Part shown: in pieces, positions 32,784-41,846 of the stretch
How the letters are laid out: every line of letters starts with the position of its first letter
How positions within the stretch are numbered: position 1 is the stretch's first letter
Assembly: GCA_038118725.1 (NCBI GenBank)
Contig: JAYOIK010000028.1
Coordinates: 1 to 53,160 of the forward strand
Length of the DNA: 53,160 nucleotides
Origin: JADHLJ01 sp038118725
Lineage (GTDB): Bacteria; Pseudomonadota; Alphaproteobacteria; Thalassobaculales; Thalassobaculaceae
Direction: 5' to 3'
Made by a program: the position numbers and the translations under genes
Notes under the pieces: generated by a model
Seen by the model: the letters and a program-made list of their open reading frames with translations, nothing else
What the model was told of the DNA's origin: nothing
Databases searched by the model: none

Positions 32784-34169
32784 TTAGTGCTGACGGATTG
32801 ACCGCGCGCGGGCCTCGGCGCGTTCCGCCGCCGCGATGTCGCCCATGCCGCGCAGGGCGCGGGCCGTCAGCTTCCAATTCAGCGGGCTACTCGGCTTGAG
32901 CTGAGTGCGTTCATTGGCCAGCGCCAGGGCCAGCTTGTAGCGCCGCGCCCGGAGCGCCGCCTCGAGCAAGGTCCAGGCGATGATATCGCGCTGGGCATGA
33001 CTACCGCCGAGATACTGGGTGCGATAGCGGATCGGGAGCAGCAGATCCACCACATCGCCGTAGCGGCCCTCGCAGAAGGCGACGATGGCCCGAGAGAACG
33101 GCATGCCGACGATGCGTGTCATGGCGACATTCGCGTCATTGGCGTCGTCGAGATAGCGCTCGTTCGCGTTCATCACCGCCGCGATCGCCGCGCGCCGGTT
33201 GTCGGCGGCGAAGGTCATCATCGCGTGAACGTCGTTGAAGGCGTAGAGCGTATCGGCGGCGCTCGGCTCCCACCTGTCGGCCAGGTGGCGCCAACGATCG
33301 CCGACATCGACATCCATCAGTTTCAGGCGCCAGAGCAGCGCCGTGGAATCCAACTCCTCGTATTTCTCATGACTGGGATCGGCGCTTCTGAGATTGGAGT
33401 CGTGGATTTCCAGCACCCGGTCGACCTGTCCGAGGTCGAGATGATAGAGCGATAGATGCCACCAGAGATGGTTGGCGAAGTTGCTGTTGGCCCAATCCGA
33501 CTGGCGGCTGGTCATCCACCAGATCCCGCCGGCCTGGCGGCCTTGCATCTCCATCACATGGGCCACCGCGTGGATCGCGTAACCATCGCGCGGGTTGAGC
33601 GAAACCGCCCGGCGGCCATATTCCTCGGCTTGGGCGTAGTCGCGGTTCTCTTCCAACCCGAAGGCATAGAAGCCGAGGACATAGCCATAACCCGGAACGC
33701 TCTCGTCCCAGGCGGGAAAGACTCGAGCGACCCGATCCCTTTGATTGACGGTATCGCCTAGAAGCACGTCGGAGAGATGCGCCAGTTGCAGCGCCAACAG
33801 ATCGAGCGGGTACTCCACCAGGACCGCGTCCCAGGCCTCGACGGCGGCGTGAAAGTCACCGTCGACCCAGGCGCGGATCGCCTTGATATGACCGCGCTCG
33901 CGGTCGTTGGCCTTGGTGGCGAGAGCCTCCGCCGCCTCGAGATGGTGGACCATATCGTCGTAAATCCTGGTCTCCATCGCCTGGGTCAGCATCCCGGCGA
34001 CGAAGCAATGTCCCATCACGAAATCCGGATGCTCCTTGAGCACCGCCACCATTTCGTCCACCGGCGCTCCGACGAAGGAAAGCGCGTTTTCATGGGCGGC
34101 TTCCAGCGCTTGGATCGCATCACCATGCTGGCAAGAGAGTGGCACGCCACGGCTGTCGTGATGGGTCAT
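32784..34169 (-). CDS. Tetratricopeptide repeat protein, TTC38-like
   Basis: A 461-residue alpha-helical protein of the TPR38/TTC38 family. Typical stretches: DFVMGHCFVAGMLTQAME, GHIKAIRAWVDGDFHAAVEA, AIHAVAHVMEMQGRQAGGIW and ANHLWWHLSLYHLDLGQVDR. The HAVAHVxEM and HLWWHLALYHL motifs define this family, found from bacteria to animals with no established function. No signal peptide. No clear link with neighbours: DUF2161 gene downstream on the same strand beyond the repeat element, PBP divergent. Confidence 0.85.
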   Translation of the reverse strand: MTHHDSRGVPLSCQHGDAIQALEAAHENALSFVGAPVDEMVAVLKEHPDFVMGHCFVAGMLTQAMETRIYDDMVHHLEAAEALATKANDRERGHIKAIRAWVDGDFHAAVEAWDAVLVEYPLDLLALQLAHLSDVLLGDTVNQRDRVARVFPAWDESVPGYGYVLGFYAFGLEENRDYAQAEEYGRRAVSLNPRDGYAIHAVAHVMEMQGRQAGGIWWMTSRQSDWANSNFANHLWWHLSLYHLDLGQVDRVLEIHDSNLRSADPSHEKYEELDSTALLWRLKLMDVDVGDRWRHLADRWEPSAADTLYAFNDVHAMMTFAADNRRAAIAAVMNANERYLDDANDANVAMTRIVGMPFSRAIVAFCEGRYGDVVDLLLPIRYRTQYLGGSHAQRDIIAWTLLEAALRARRYKLALALANERTQLKPSSPLNWKLTARALRGMGDIAAAERAEARARSIRQH

Positions 34170-34322
34170 CCAAGGCTCTCCCGTGCTTGGCTCGCTTCGT
34201 CGCTTGAAACTATCGCCCAGTTTCTTTCAAATTTCCATATTTTTCAGATGGATAATAGCGTATAGTTATCACATTGCTTCAATGCGCGATCGACAAGCTC
34301 GGTCGCGACCGGTGGGACCGCC

Positions 34323-36401
34323 ATGGCGAGAACCAAGACCGCGAAACCCAAGGCCGGTTCAAGGACGGAGCCAAAGGCCGAAAAGAGCACGCGCGCGAAG
34401 ACCGCGTCCGCCAAGACGCCGTCAAAGGCGCGGCCAAAAGCCGGGGCCACGAAACCCGCAGCCAAGGACATCACCGCGTCTCGATCCAAGGCAAATCCCA
34501 AAGGCGCGGGTAAACCCAAGCTATCCGGCGGGGCGACCAAGCGGAAATTCGCGACTGGCGGGCGGCGCGCCCGGGGCGGCGCCGGTTCTAGCGGTCGCGC
34601 GCGGCGAAAAAGCTGGACCGGGTGGTGGAAGCGCCCACTGAAAACGGCCGCGCGCCTGGGCATCCTGGCGGGGATATGGATTACCGGCGCGGTGATGGTG
34701 CTCTTGGCCTATGAGGCGACACAGCTTCCCGATATCTCCAACCTCGCCTCGATGACGCGGCCCGGCGGCGTGCGTCTGATTTCCGCCGACGGTCGCGAAT
34801 TCGCCTCGCACGGCGCCCAGCACGGCCGTCCCATCGACGCCGGCGATCTTCCCAAGGAATTGATCGACGCGCTGCTGGCGACCGAGGACCGCAGGTTCAA
34901 CTCCCATTTCGGCGTCGATCCGATCTCGATCGCTCGGGCGATGGTGGTGAATATTCAAGCCGGCACCATCCGCCAGGGCGGCAGCACGCTTACCCAGCAA
35001 TTGGCCAAGAACCTGTTCCTCAGTCCGGATCGAAGCCTTGAGCGGAAACTACAGGAGTTGCTTCTGGCGTTCTGGCTCGAAGCATCGTTCTCCAAGCAAC
35101 AAATCCTGACGATTTATCTCAACCGCGTGTATTTCGGCGCCGGCGCCTATGGGGTTGAGGCGGCGGCGCGAAAGTATTTCGGCAAACCGGCGGAAACGTT
35201 GGGCTTGTATGAATCCGCGCTGTTGGCCGGGCTTCTCAAGGCGCCGACCCGCTATAACCCGGTCGCCAATCCCGAGCTTTCCGCCAAGCGCACGCGCCAG
35301 GTCCTGCTCAACATGGTCGACGCCGAACTGCTTAGCCAGTCCCGCGCCGACGCGGCCAGCGCCTTGCCGCCGACGATTCGAGGCAGCGCCACGGTTAGCC
35401 GCGGGCACCGCTATTTCGCGGACTGGGCCCTGGATCGGGCCGCCGATTATATCGGACCGCTGAATGATGACCGGTTGATACGCACAACCCTGGACAGACG
35501 ACTGCAAGGGCTTGCCGAGGCGGCGGTGAAAGCCGAGTTCGCCGCGCGTTCGCCGGGTGCGCGCACCGAGGCCGCGGTCGTGGTCATGGGGCTGGACGGC
35601 GCGGTCCTGGCGATGGTCGGCGGGCGGAACCACGCCGCGAGCCAGTTCAATCGCGCGACCCAGGCGTTGCGGCAACCCGGTTCGGCCTTCAAGCCCTTCG
35701 TCTATCTCGCCGCGCTCGGCGCCGGATACACGCCGGACAGTTTGATTGACGATACACCGCTGGAGATCTCGGGATGGAATCCCAGGAATTTCGACGGCGG
35801 ATTTCGCGGTCCCGTCACCCTGCGCCAGGCCTTGGCCGCGTCGCTCAACGTCGCCACCGTCCGGCTATCCGAGACGATCGGCCGACGCGACACCATTCGC
35901 CTGGCCCGGCAACTCGGCATGACGGCGGCGCTGCGCGACCGGCCCAGCCTGGCGCTCGGCGCGGGCGAGGTCACGGTCTTGGAACTGACGGCGGCCTACG
36001 CGGCGCTGGCCAATGGCGGCACGCCGGTCAAGCCGTTCGGGATCACCGAGATCGAGACCGCGCGATCCGGAACCGCGTATCGGCATCGCCGCGCCGACCT
36101 GCCTCCGGTGGCCGCCCCCGCGACGATCGCGGCGCTGGACGGGATGCTGAAGGAAGTGATCCGCGACGGCACGGGCAAGCGCGCCGGGATCGGTATGCCC
36201 GCCGCCGGAAAGACCGGCACCAGCCAGGACCACCGCGACGCGTGGTTCGTCGGTTACGCCGGTGACCTGGTCGCGGCCGTCTGGGTCGGACGCGATGACG
36301 CGCGCGCCATGAAAGGGGTTACCGGCGGCGGCCTGCCGGCCCTGATCTGGGCTCGCTTCATGCGCGGCGCCTTCGAGAAGAAAGTCGCGAGCGGCGGCTG
36401 A
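34323..36401 (+). CDS. Penicillin-binding protein 1A family (bifunctional glycosyltransferase/transpeptidase)
   Basis: Class A PBP of 692 residues that polymerises lipid II and cross-links peptidoglycan in the periplasm, anchored by one N-terminal helix (about 117-138). A long basic Lys/Ala/Pro-rich cytoplasmic tail (residues 1-115) precedes it. The GT51 domain has LLATEDRRFNSHFGVDP with catalytic Glu188 and GGSTLTQQLAKNLFL. The transpeptidase has Ser454/Lys457 in PGSAFKPFVYL, SLN in AASLNVATVRL, and KTGT at residue 630. It is compact for PBP1A (about 690 versus 800 residues), with no large OB insertion. The gap upstream is AT-rich (34217-34270) and probably holds its promoter. Confidence 0.95.
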   Translation: MARTKTAKPKAGSRTEPKAEKSTRAKTASAKTPSKARPKAGATKPAAKDITASRSKANPKGAGKPKLSGGATKRKFATGGRRARGGAGSSGRARRKSWTGWWKRPLKTAARLGILAGIWITGAVMVLLAYEATQLPDISNLASMTRPGGVRLISADGREFASHGAQHGRPIDAGDLPKELIDALLATEDRRFNSHFGVDPISIARAMVVNIQAGTIRQGGSTLTQQLAKNLFLSPDRSLERKLQELLLAFWLEASFSKQQILTIYLNRVYFGAGAYGVEAAARKYFGKPAETLGLYESALLAGLLKAPTRYNPVANPELSAKRTRQVLLNMVDAELLSQSRADAASALPPTIRGSATVSRGHRYFADWALDRAADYIGPLNDDRLIRTTLDRRLQGLAEAAVKAEFAARSPGARTEAAVVVMGLDGAVLAMVGGRNHAASQFNRATQALRQPGSAFKPFVYLAALGAGYTPDSLIDDTPLEISGWNPRNFDGGFRGPVTLRQALAASLNVATVRLSETIGRRDTIRLARQLGMTAALRDRPSLALGAGEVTVLELTAAYAALANGGTPVKPFGITEIETARSGTAYRHRRADLPPVAAPATIAALDGMLKEVIRDGTGKRAGIGMPAAGKTGTSQDHRDAWFVGYAGDLVAAVWVGRDDARAMKGVTGGGLPALIWARFMRGAFEKKVASGG

Positions 36402-36410
36402 CCCTCCCGC

Positions 36411-37433
36411 CTACAAACTGTAGACCCGCGCGGCGGTATCGTGGAAAAGCGCCGCCTTCTCCGCCGCCGACGCGCCGGCGGCGATGCGCTTGAAGGTGTT
36501 CCACACGACAGCGTAGCTACAACTCAGCTTGTCCACCGGGAAGTTCGACTCGAACATGCAGCGGTCGGCGCCGAAGGCCTCGATGGTGAAGTCGTAGTAG
36601 CGGCGCGTGGCGTCGGCGAGTTCCTGGCTGGTCGGTGGCTTTGGCTTGTCGTGCCAGCCGAAGCCGTTCACGTCCATGTTGATGCCGCCGAGCTTGGCAA
36701 CCACGTTCGGGCAACCCGCGAGTTCCTTGACCATTGGCTTCCAGGCCTCGAAGACCTCGTCCGCCTTGCCAGCGTATGGGCCGGTGCCGAGCGGGCCGCC
36801 GAAATGATCCAGAATGATCGTGGTATCCGGGAAGGATCGAGCGAGGTCGGTGACCTCGGGGATTTGCTTGTGATAGCACCAGGCCTCGAAGGTCATGCCG
36901 CGTGGGCCGAGCTCGGCGAAACCACGGCGATAGTCCTCTTGCATCATCAGACCCTCGGGCGGCTCGGTCCGATGGTTGCGGATTTCCGGCGAGGCGTCCC
37001 ACGAGATCGCCCGCCTGATACCGCGAAAGCGCCCGCCGCCGGCGGCGATATGAGCGTCCAGAACCTCGCCCGCCAGCGCCCCGATGCGCAGATCGACCGT
37101 GCCGATGATCCCGGCCGCGACACGGGTCTTGCCGTATATGCCAGACGCGCTCATCGCGGCGATTCCGTTTACGAACTCGGTCTCGCCGACGGGCCGTAGA
37201 TGTTCCGGGCCGTCGGTCTTGAACATCGCGCCGCATTCGATGAACACAGTCGAGACGATGTTGTGGCCGGAGTTCACGTCCTCGAGAATTTCGTCAAGCA
37301 GATAGCGTGGCTGGACATGCACCCGGGTCTTATCCCAGAGGTGATGATGCGGATCGCAAATCGGCAGACCCGGCTCCAGGATTTCCTCTTCGACCTGGGC
37401 CAGCCAATCATGATTGTTCGAGCGCTCGACCAT
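36411..37433 (-). CDS. Amidohydrolase family (amidohydrolase_2) protein
   Basis: TIM-barrel metal hydrolase of 340 residues, related to 2-pyrone-4,6-dicarboxylate lactonase and other lactonases. The metal-site motif is ICDPHHHLWDK, conserved barrel motifs are FRGIRRAISWDASPEI and IILDHFGGPLGTGPY, and the catalytic Asp is in FESNFPVDKLSC. GGAGGTCCCG precedes the ATG at 37433. Transcribed divergently from a HIBADH-like gene, with a TGGTAG-n5-CTACCA dyad in the shared gap. It probably opens a lactone or cleaves a C-C bond in an aromatic or sugar-acid route. Confidence 0.9.
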   Translation of the reverse strand: MVERSNNHDWLAQVEEEILEPGLPICDPHHHLWDKTRVHVQPRYLLDEILEDVNSGHNIVSTVFIECGAMFKTDGPEHLRPVGETEFVNGIAAMSASGIYGKTRVAAGIIGTVDLRIGALAGEVLDAHIAAGGGRFRGIRRAISWDASPEIRNHRTEPPEGLMMQEDYRRGFAELGPRGMTFEAWCYHKQIPEVTDLARSFPDTTIILDHFGGPLGTGPYAGKADEVFEAWKPMVKELAGCPNVVAKLGGINMDVNGFGWHDKPKPPTSQELADATRRYYDFTIEAFGADRCMFESNFPVDKLSCSYAVVWNTFKRIAAGASAAEKAALFHDTAARVYSL

Positions 37434-37532
37434 CGGGACCTCCACGGTATGTAAAACGCGACCGCAAGAGCCTACCCGACCCCCGCGGTCCCGCAAGTGG
37501 ATCGACCGGTACATCCGTGATGAACGACCCCG

Positions 37533-37549
37533 TGGTAGTCATGCTACCA
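37533..37549. promoter_or_regulatory. Candidate operator dyad in a divergent promoter region
   Basis: TGGTAGTCATGCTACCA is a perfect 6-bp inverted repeat around 5 bp, located 33 bp before the HIBADH-like start. TGGT...ACCA ends recall GntR-type operators. No regulator gene is adjacent. Confidence 0.35.
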
Positions 37550-37582
37550 TCATGCGAACACGCGAACCTCTGGGAGGAAACC

Positions 37583-38476
37583 ATGGCGAACACAATCGGG
37601 GTGATCGGTCTAGGCAACATGGGCGGCGGCATGGCGGCCAGCCTGGCGCGCGCGGGATATTCCGTGCTCGGGGTCGACACTGTCCAGGAGGCCCGCGACA
37701 GGGCGGGCTCTGCGGGCGTTCGCGTGGTGCCGGATATCGAAAGCCTAACCGCCGAGGCGGATGTGATCCTCACCATGCTGCCGGATTCTCCCGATGTCGA
37801 GGCCTGCATGCTCGGCCCTGGCGGCATTGTCGAGAGCGTTCGGCCAGATACGCTGATCATCGAGGCCAGCACCATCGCGCCGGCGACCACCAAGGCCGTC
37901 GCGGCGGCGCTGGTCGCCAAGGGTTGCGCCTTCATCGACGCGCCGGTGGGTCGCGCGCCGGCGAACGCCGCTGACGGCACCCTGATGTTCATGGTCGGCG
38001 CCGCGCCAGGGGATTTCGATCGCGCCAAGCCCTATCTCGACGCCATGGGCACCGATATTCACCATTGCGGTCCAGTCGGTACCGGCATCGCCATGAAACT
38101 GGTGCTGAACCTGCTCGGCCAGTCGACCTGCCAGCTCAGCGCCGAGGTCATGGCCCTGGGGCTGAAGATGGGTCTGTCGTTGGAGACCCTGCACCCGATC
38201 CTGACCGGGGGCATCGGGCGCAACGGCTTCATCGCCGATTACTGGCCGACCAAGGTTCTACGAGGCGATACCGAACCGGGTTTCGCGATCCGCCTGTCGG
38301 CCAAGGACCTACGGCTTGCCGCCGCCATGGCCGAGGAGGCCGGAGCGCCGATCCCCACCGGAGCGGCGGCGGCCGCGGCGGTGAACCGGGCGGCGGAAAC
38401 CCATGGCGGTCTCGATGTCTCGGGCATGCTGACGGTGGCATGCGAGAACGCGGGGATTAAGTCGACATTCGGGTGA
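37583..38476 (+). CDS. NAD(P)-dependent oxidoreductase, 3-hydroxyisobutyrate dehydrogenase family (second)
   Basis: A beta-hydroxyacid dehydrogenase of 297 residues. Cofactor motif IGVIGLGNMGGGMAASLARAG (GxGxMGxxM), substrate loop FIDAPVGRAPANAADGTLMF, and catalytic Lys in GTGIAMKLVLNLLGQSTCQL. The C-terminal GFAIRLSAKDLRLAAAMAEE is typical of the HIBADH/tartronate semialdehyde reductase group. GGGAGGAAACC precedes the ATG. Closer to canonical members than the enzyme at 26501. Followed by a nested palindromic repeat. Confidence 0.9.
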   Translation: MANTIGVIGLGNMGGGMAASLARAGYSVLGVDTVQEARDRAGSAGVRVVPDIESLTAEADVILTMLPDSPDVEACMLGPGGIVESVRPDTLIIEASTIAPATTKAVAAALVAKGCAFIDAPVGRAPANAADGTLMFMVGAAPGDFDRAKPYLDAMGTDIHHCGPVGTGIAMKLVLNLLGQSTCQLSAEVMALGLKMGLSLETLHPILTGGIGRNGFIADYWPTKVLRGDTEPGFAIRLSAKDLRLAAAMAEEAGAPIPTGAAAAAAVNRAAETHGGLDVSGMLTVACENAGIKSTFG

Positions 38477-38502
38477 GCTGATCGTGGCGGGTCCAGCCAA
38501 GG

Positions 38503-38604
38503 GACCCTTCGAGACGCCGCCCAGCGGCTCCTCGGGGTGAGAGTAAGTTGTTAAACAATGCACTCGCCCCGAGGAGCGCCCCATGGGGCGCGTCTCGAAG
38601 GGTC
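38503..38604. repeat. Nested palindromic (cruciform) repeat element between convergent genes
   Basis: Outer arms GACCCTTCGAGACGC (38503-38517) and its exact inverse (38590-38604). Inner arms GCTCCTCGGGGTGAG (38527-38541) and CTCGCCCCGAGGAGC (38563-38577), 14 of 15 paired. Between outer and inner arms are small hairpins, GCCGC-CCA-GCGGC on the left and the palindrome GCGCCCCATGGGGCGC (38576-38591) on the right. An AT-rich loop (38542-38562) closes it. It may serve as a bidirectional terminator. Confidence 0.85.
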
Positions 38605-38634
38605 TTGTCGGAAACGACCCCGAACGCCCCGCGA

Positions 38635-39822
38635 CTAAACCACCCTCTTCTCCCGCAAATCCGCGATCGCGGCGGCGTCATAGCCGAGATCGCCCAGAAT
38701 CGCGTCGGTGTGCTCTCCCAGGGTCGCGGTCCGCTCGCGGATGGTGCCGGGAGTCTTGGACAGTTTGACCGGTGTCGTCGATACCGCCGCCGGCTTGTCC
38801 ATGCCCGGGAAGGCCATGTCCTGAAGGAAATCCATGGCCTTGACATGCGGATCCTCCAGGGTCTGCTTGGCGCTGAGGATCGGCCCACAGGGGATGCGGG
38901 CTTCATCGAGCGCGTCAAGCACCTCCTTGGTGGTCTTGTCCTTGCACCATTCGCCCATGCGCTCGCTCAGCGCCTCGCCGTTGTCTCCCCGCGCCATGTC
39001 GTCGGCGTATAGCGGGTCGTTCAGCCAATGCTCCTCGCCCATCAGATCGGCCCAGCGCTTGAACATGGCCGGGCCGATGATCTGAACCATTACGCCCCCG
39101 TCCTTGGTCTTGAAGGCATCGCTTGGGCCGGAGCTGAAGCCGCGATTGCCGTAGGCGGGTCGGTCGATGCCGGTCACCGCCGTCTCTCCCAACAGCGCGA
39201 TATTGAAGGCCATGACGGTGCGGGTCAGCGCGCCCTCGACAAGTTGGCCCTGCCCGGTCTTTTGCCGTTCGTACAAGGCGGCCATGGTGCCGAAAGCCGC
39301 CAGCGAGGCGGTGCCGAAATCAGCGAAGGGAACGAATGATTTCATCGGATCCCCCGGACGGCCACCGTGATAGGTGGCGCCGCCCAGGGCCTGGGCCACG
39401 CCGTCGAAACCGACGCGCTCGCTATAGGGGCCGCCATTGCCGTAGGCGGTGACGGTGGTCAGGATAATATCTTCCTTGATCGCCTTCAGACTCTCATAGT
39501 CGATCCCCATCGACTCCAATGTCGGTTGCGGCAGGTTGGCGATTACCACGTCGGCGGTCTTGACCAGCTGACGTACGATTTCTCGGCCCTCGGGTTTCGT
39601 GGGATTTAGGGTCAAAGAGCGTTTGTTTCGATTGAGCGCCAGGAAAAGCGGTCCTTCCCCGGTCTCGGCGACGGGCACGAGATGACGGTCCTCGCTACCG
39701 CCGAGCCGGTCGATGCGGATGACCTCCGCGCCCATGTCGCCCAACAGCATGCCGCAAAACGGCCCGGCGATGAACCGACCGAAATCTAGTACCCGGATAC
39801 CGTCTAATACGCCGCTCATCAT
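38635..39822 (-). CDS. CaiB/BaiF (class III) CoA transferase
   Basis: A 395-residue family III CoA transferase that moves CoA between organic acids. Features: VLDFGRFIAGPFCGMLLGDM, GAEVIRIDRLGGSEDRHL, LALNRNKRSLTLNPTKPEGR, AYGNGGPYSERVGFDG and the catalytic Asp in VPFADFGTASLAAFGTMAAL. The C-terminal domain includes FKTKDGGVMVQIIGPAMFKRW. Family substrates include carnitine, formyl/oxalyl, bile acid and mesaconyl CoAs; the present one is unknown. Convergent with the HIBADH-like gene. Confidence 0.92.
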   Translation of the reverse strand: MMSGVLDGIRVLDFGRFIAGPFCGMLLGDMGAEVIRIDRLGGSEDRHLVPVAETGEGPLFLALNRNKRSLTLNPTKPEGREIVRQLVKTADVVIANLPQPTLESMGIDYESLKAIKEDIILTTVTAYGNGGPYSERVGFDGVAQALGGATYHGGRPGDPMKSFVPFADFGTASLAAFGTMAALYERQKTGQGQLVEGALTRTVMAFNIALLGETAVTGIDRPAYGNRGFSSGPSDAFKTKDGGVMVQIIGPAMFKRWADLMGEEHWLNDPLYADDMARGDNGEALSERMGEWCKDKTTKEVLDALDEARIPCGPILSAKQTLEDPHVKAMDFLQDMAFPGMDKPAAVSTTPVKLSKTPGTIRERTATLGEHTDAILGDLGYDAAAIADLREKRVV

Positions 39823-39942
39823 TTTGCTCCGATCCCCAAGGAATAACCGAGCGCGGACGATACCCCGTCGATGGGACGGAATAAATCCACTTGGCGTCGC
39901 CGCCGTCGGATATCCGGCTTCGGATAGGATAGAACAAGCCGG

Positions 39943-40803
39943 CTAATTTGAGGCGCCCTTTTTGGGGACCACTTTCTCGAACCAGTCCAAGGCCATTTTC
40001 GACCACCCCTTCGGCACTCCATGGGCGCCGTCATGAATCGCCATCTCCAACGCCGTGCCGGGATCGCAAGTGGTCCAGACCCGTCGCCAGAAAGGACCCT
40101 TGACGTTGAAGCGGTCGGGGCGGCCCGCGGTGCAGCCGTTCTCCGCGCGCCAAAGCTGAAGACCTTGAAAGATGTCGCCTTGATGGATCTCGCCGCCTCG
40201 GATCGGGCGCCCCTCCAACGGCACCGTGGAATCCCGCCAGCCGTGGGTGTGCAGCATTTTGATCGGCCCGGCGCAATCGGTCGGGTGCGGACGCCAGAAA
40301 CCGCCGGCGACCGGCGCGTAGGCGGCGAAATCATCCGGGGCCTGGCAAGCAAGATACCAGGTCAGCGACCCGCCGATCGAAAACCCCGTCAGAAGCACTC
40401 GCTGGCGGTCAATCCCGAACCGGGCCACCGCGTCGTCCAGGACCTGACGGGTGAAGGCAAGCTCGTCACGGCGGATCGGTCGGCCCGGGATAAAGGACCA
40501 GAACCCGCCGCGCCGTCCCTCGCGACCTAGCCCGTTTGGCGCGATCACCGCGTAGCCGCGTTCCAGGATCGGCTTCATCATCCCCTTGTTGCCGATAATC
40601 CCGGAACCGGTCCCGCCGGCGCCGTGGAAGTGCAGAACCACGGGGATGGGTCCAGGCGCCGGGTCCTCGGGCAGGGCAATGTGATAACCGCCGAGCCCGA
40701 CCTCGCAAGGCAGCCCGGCCTTGCCGCAAGATGTTTGGGCCGTGCCGGCCGGTGCCGACAAGCCAAGCAGGGCGGCTATGATCAAGACGATAAGGTGGCG
40801 CAT
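39943..40803 (-). CDS. Secreted PHB-depolymerase-like / feruloyl-type esterase
   Basis: A 286-residue alpha/beta-hydrolase with signal peptide MRHLIVLIIAALLGLSAPAG (cut near TAQ). The nucleophile elbow is LLTGFSIGGSLTWYLAC (GxSxG), the oxyanion motif VVLHFHGAGGTGSG, and late conserved LHTHGWRDSTVPLEGRP and HDGAHGVPKGW (His). Cysteine pairs in the mature protein suggest disulfides, so it acts in the periplasm or outside. The family hydrolyses short polyesters or acyl-sugars. GGGGGAA precedes the ATG at 40803. After its stop (minus strand) a 7-bp stem CCGGCTT/AAGCCGG (39913-39941) overlaps the gene end. Confidence 0.85.
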   Translation of the reverse strand: MRHLIVLIIAALLGLSAPAGTAQTSCGKAGLPCEVGLGGYHIALPEDPAPGPIPVVLHFHGAGGTGSGIIGNKGMMKPILERGYAVIAPNGLGREGRRGGFWSFIPGRPIRRDELAFTRQVLDDAVARFGIDRQRVLLTGFSIGGSLTWYLACQAPDDFAAYAPVAGGFWRPHPTDCAGPIKMLHTHGWRDSTVPLEGRPIRGGEIHQGDIFQGLQLWRAENGCTAGRPDRFNVKGPFWRRVWTTCDPGTALEMAIHDGAHGVPKGWSKMALDWFEKVVPKKGASN

Positions 40804-40885
40804 GAAAATTCCCCCGATACTCCGCTCACGTTGTACCCGCAAAGCCCTTTCATCGTATTCACGATTGCTTGCGCGGTCTTGGCTG

Positions 40886-40915
40886 TTGTGACGCGTGGGC
40901 GGACGCGCCTAGACT
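40886..40915 (+). promoter_or_regulatory. Putative promoter of the VOC gene
   Basis: TTGTGA (40886-40891), 18-bp spacer, TAGACT (40910-40915), 36 bp before the ATG at 40952. The same TAGACT sits upstream of the dioxygenase at 23704 (23672-23677), and TAGAAT before the glycosyltransferase (44555-44560). Confidence 0.35.
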
Positions 40916-40951
40916 TGGCGCTGACACGCCATCGCGTTGGAAGGAAAGATC

Positions 40952-41824
40952 ATGGTCGCCTCTTATGACCGCGCCGCCGAGTCGCTCGGCAATATCCTGC
41001 ATATGGAGCACGTGAATCTACTGATCCCGGATCAGCAACCCGCGATCACTTTCTACATCAGCGGCCTGCGTTATACCCGCGATCCGTTCCTGATGGTCGG
41101 GCTTGAGAATATGTGGGTCAACATGGGCCGCAGCCAGATGCATCTGCCCTGCCGAAACCCCTCTCCACAGCTTTTGCGCGGGACCATCGGCATGGTGGTG
41201 CCGGACCTGGACGAGGTCGAGCAGTCGCTGCGTGGGGTCAAGCCGGCGCTCAAGGGCAGCAAGTTTTCAGTCAAGCGCAAGAACGACCGGATCGAGACCA
41301 CATGTCCCTGGGGCAACAAAATTCGGGTCCATGCCCCGGACCCCGAATACGGCGACATGCAAATCGGTCTGCCCTATGTGGAACTCAATGTCCCGGTTGG
41401 CAGCGCCGAGAAGATCGCCCGGTTTTATACCGAGATCATGGGCGCCAACGCGTCGGTCGGCGAGCGTGACGGCAAACGTTGCGCCTCGGTGACCACCGGC
41501 AAGGCGCAATATCTGCACTTCATGGAAACCCGCGCCAAACAGCCGGATTATGACGGCCACCATGTCGCGATCTACATCGCGGACTTCGCCGGCCCCTATG
41601 AAAAGCTGATGGAGCGGGGGCTGATCACCATGGAGTCCGATGCCCATGAATGGCGTTTTATCGACATCGTCGATGTCGATACCGGCGAAGTGCTTTTCAA
41701 GATCGAGCACGAGGTGCGCAGCGCCACGCATCCGCTCTATGCCCGGCCGCTCGTGAATCGCAACCCGGCCCAAAGCAATCGGGGCTACAAGCGTGGTCAG
41801 GATAATTTCCTGGGCCAGATTTGA
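40952..41824 (+). CDS. VOC family protein, two-domain
   Basis: A 290-residue protein with two glyoxalase-fold modules. The first has MEHVNLLIPDQQPAITFYI and IGMVVPDLDEVEQSL; the second has GLPYVELNVPVGSAEKIARFY and the metal-type pattern KAQYLHFMETRAK, then VDTGEVLFKIEHEV. It ends in a basic tail with RGYKRGQDNFLGQI. GGAAGGAAAGATC precedes the ATG. Metal ligands are partly visible, so it may be an enzyme (lyase, isomerase or dioxygenase) or a binding protein. No close relation to the other VOC protein (21727). Confidence 0.82.
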   Translation: MVASYDRAAESLGNILHMEHVNLLIPDQQPAITFYISGLRYTRDPFLMVGLENMWVNMGRSQMHLPCRNPSPQLLRGTIGMVVPDLDEVEQSLRGVKPALKGSKFSVKRKNDRIETTCPWGNKIRVHAPDPEYGDMQIGLPYVELNVPVGSAEKIARFYTEIMGANASVGERDGKRCASVTTGKAQYLHFMETRAKQPDYDGHHVAIYIADFAGPYEKLMERGLITMESDAHEWRFIDIVDVDTGEVLFKIEHEVRSATHPLYARPLVNRNPAQSNRGYKRGQDNFLGQI

Positions 41825-41846
41825 GGTCCGACCTCCACCGAGGCGA

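Noticed and set aside
34217..34270. AT-rich gap before the penicillin-binding protein as a small RNA gene
   Set aside because: Only promoter-like A/T and a weak TCCAT/ATGGA dyad; no terminator or stable fold.
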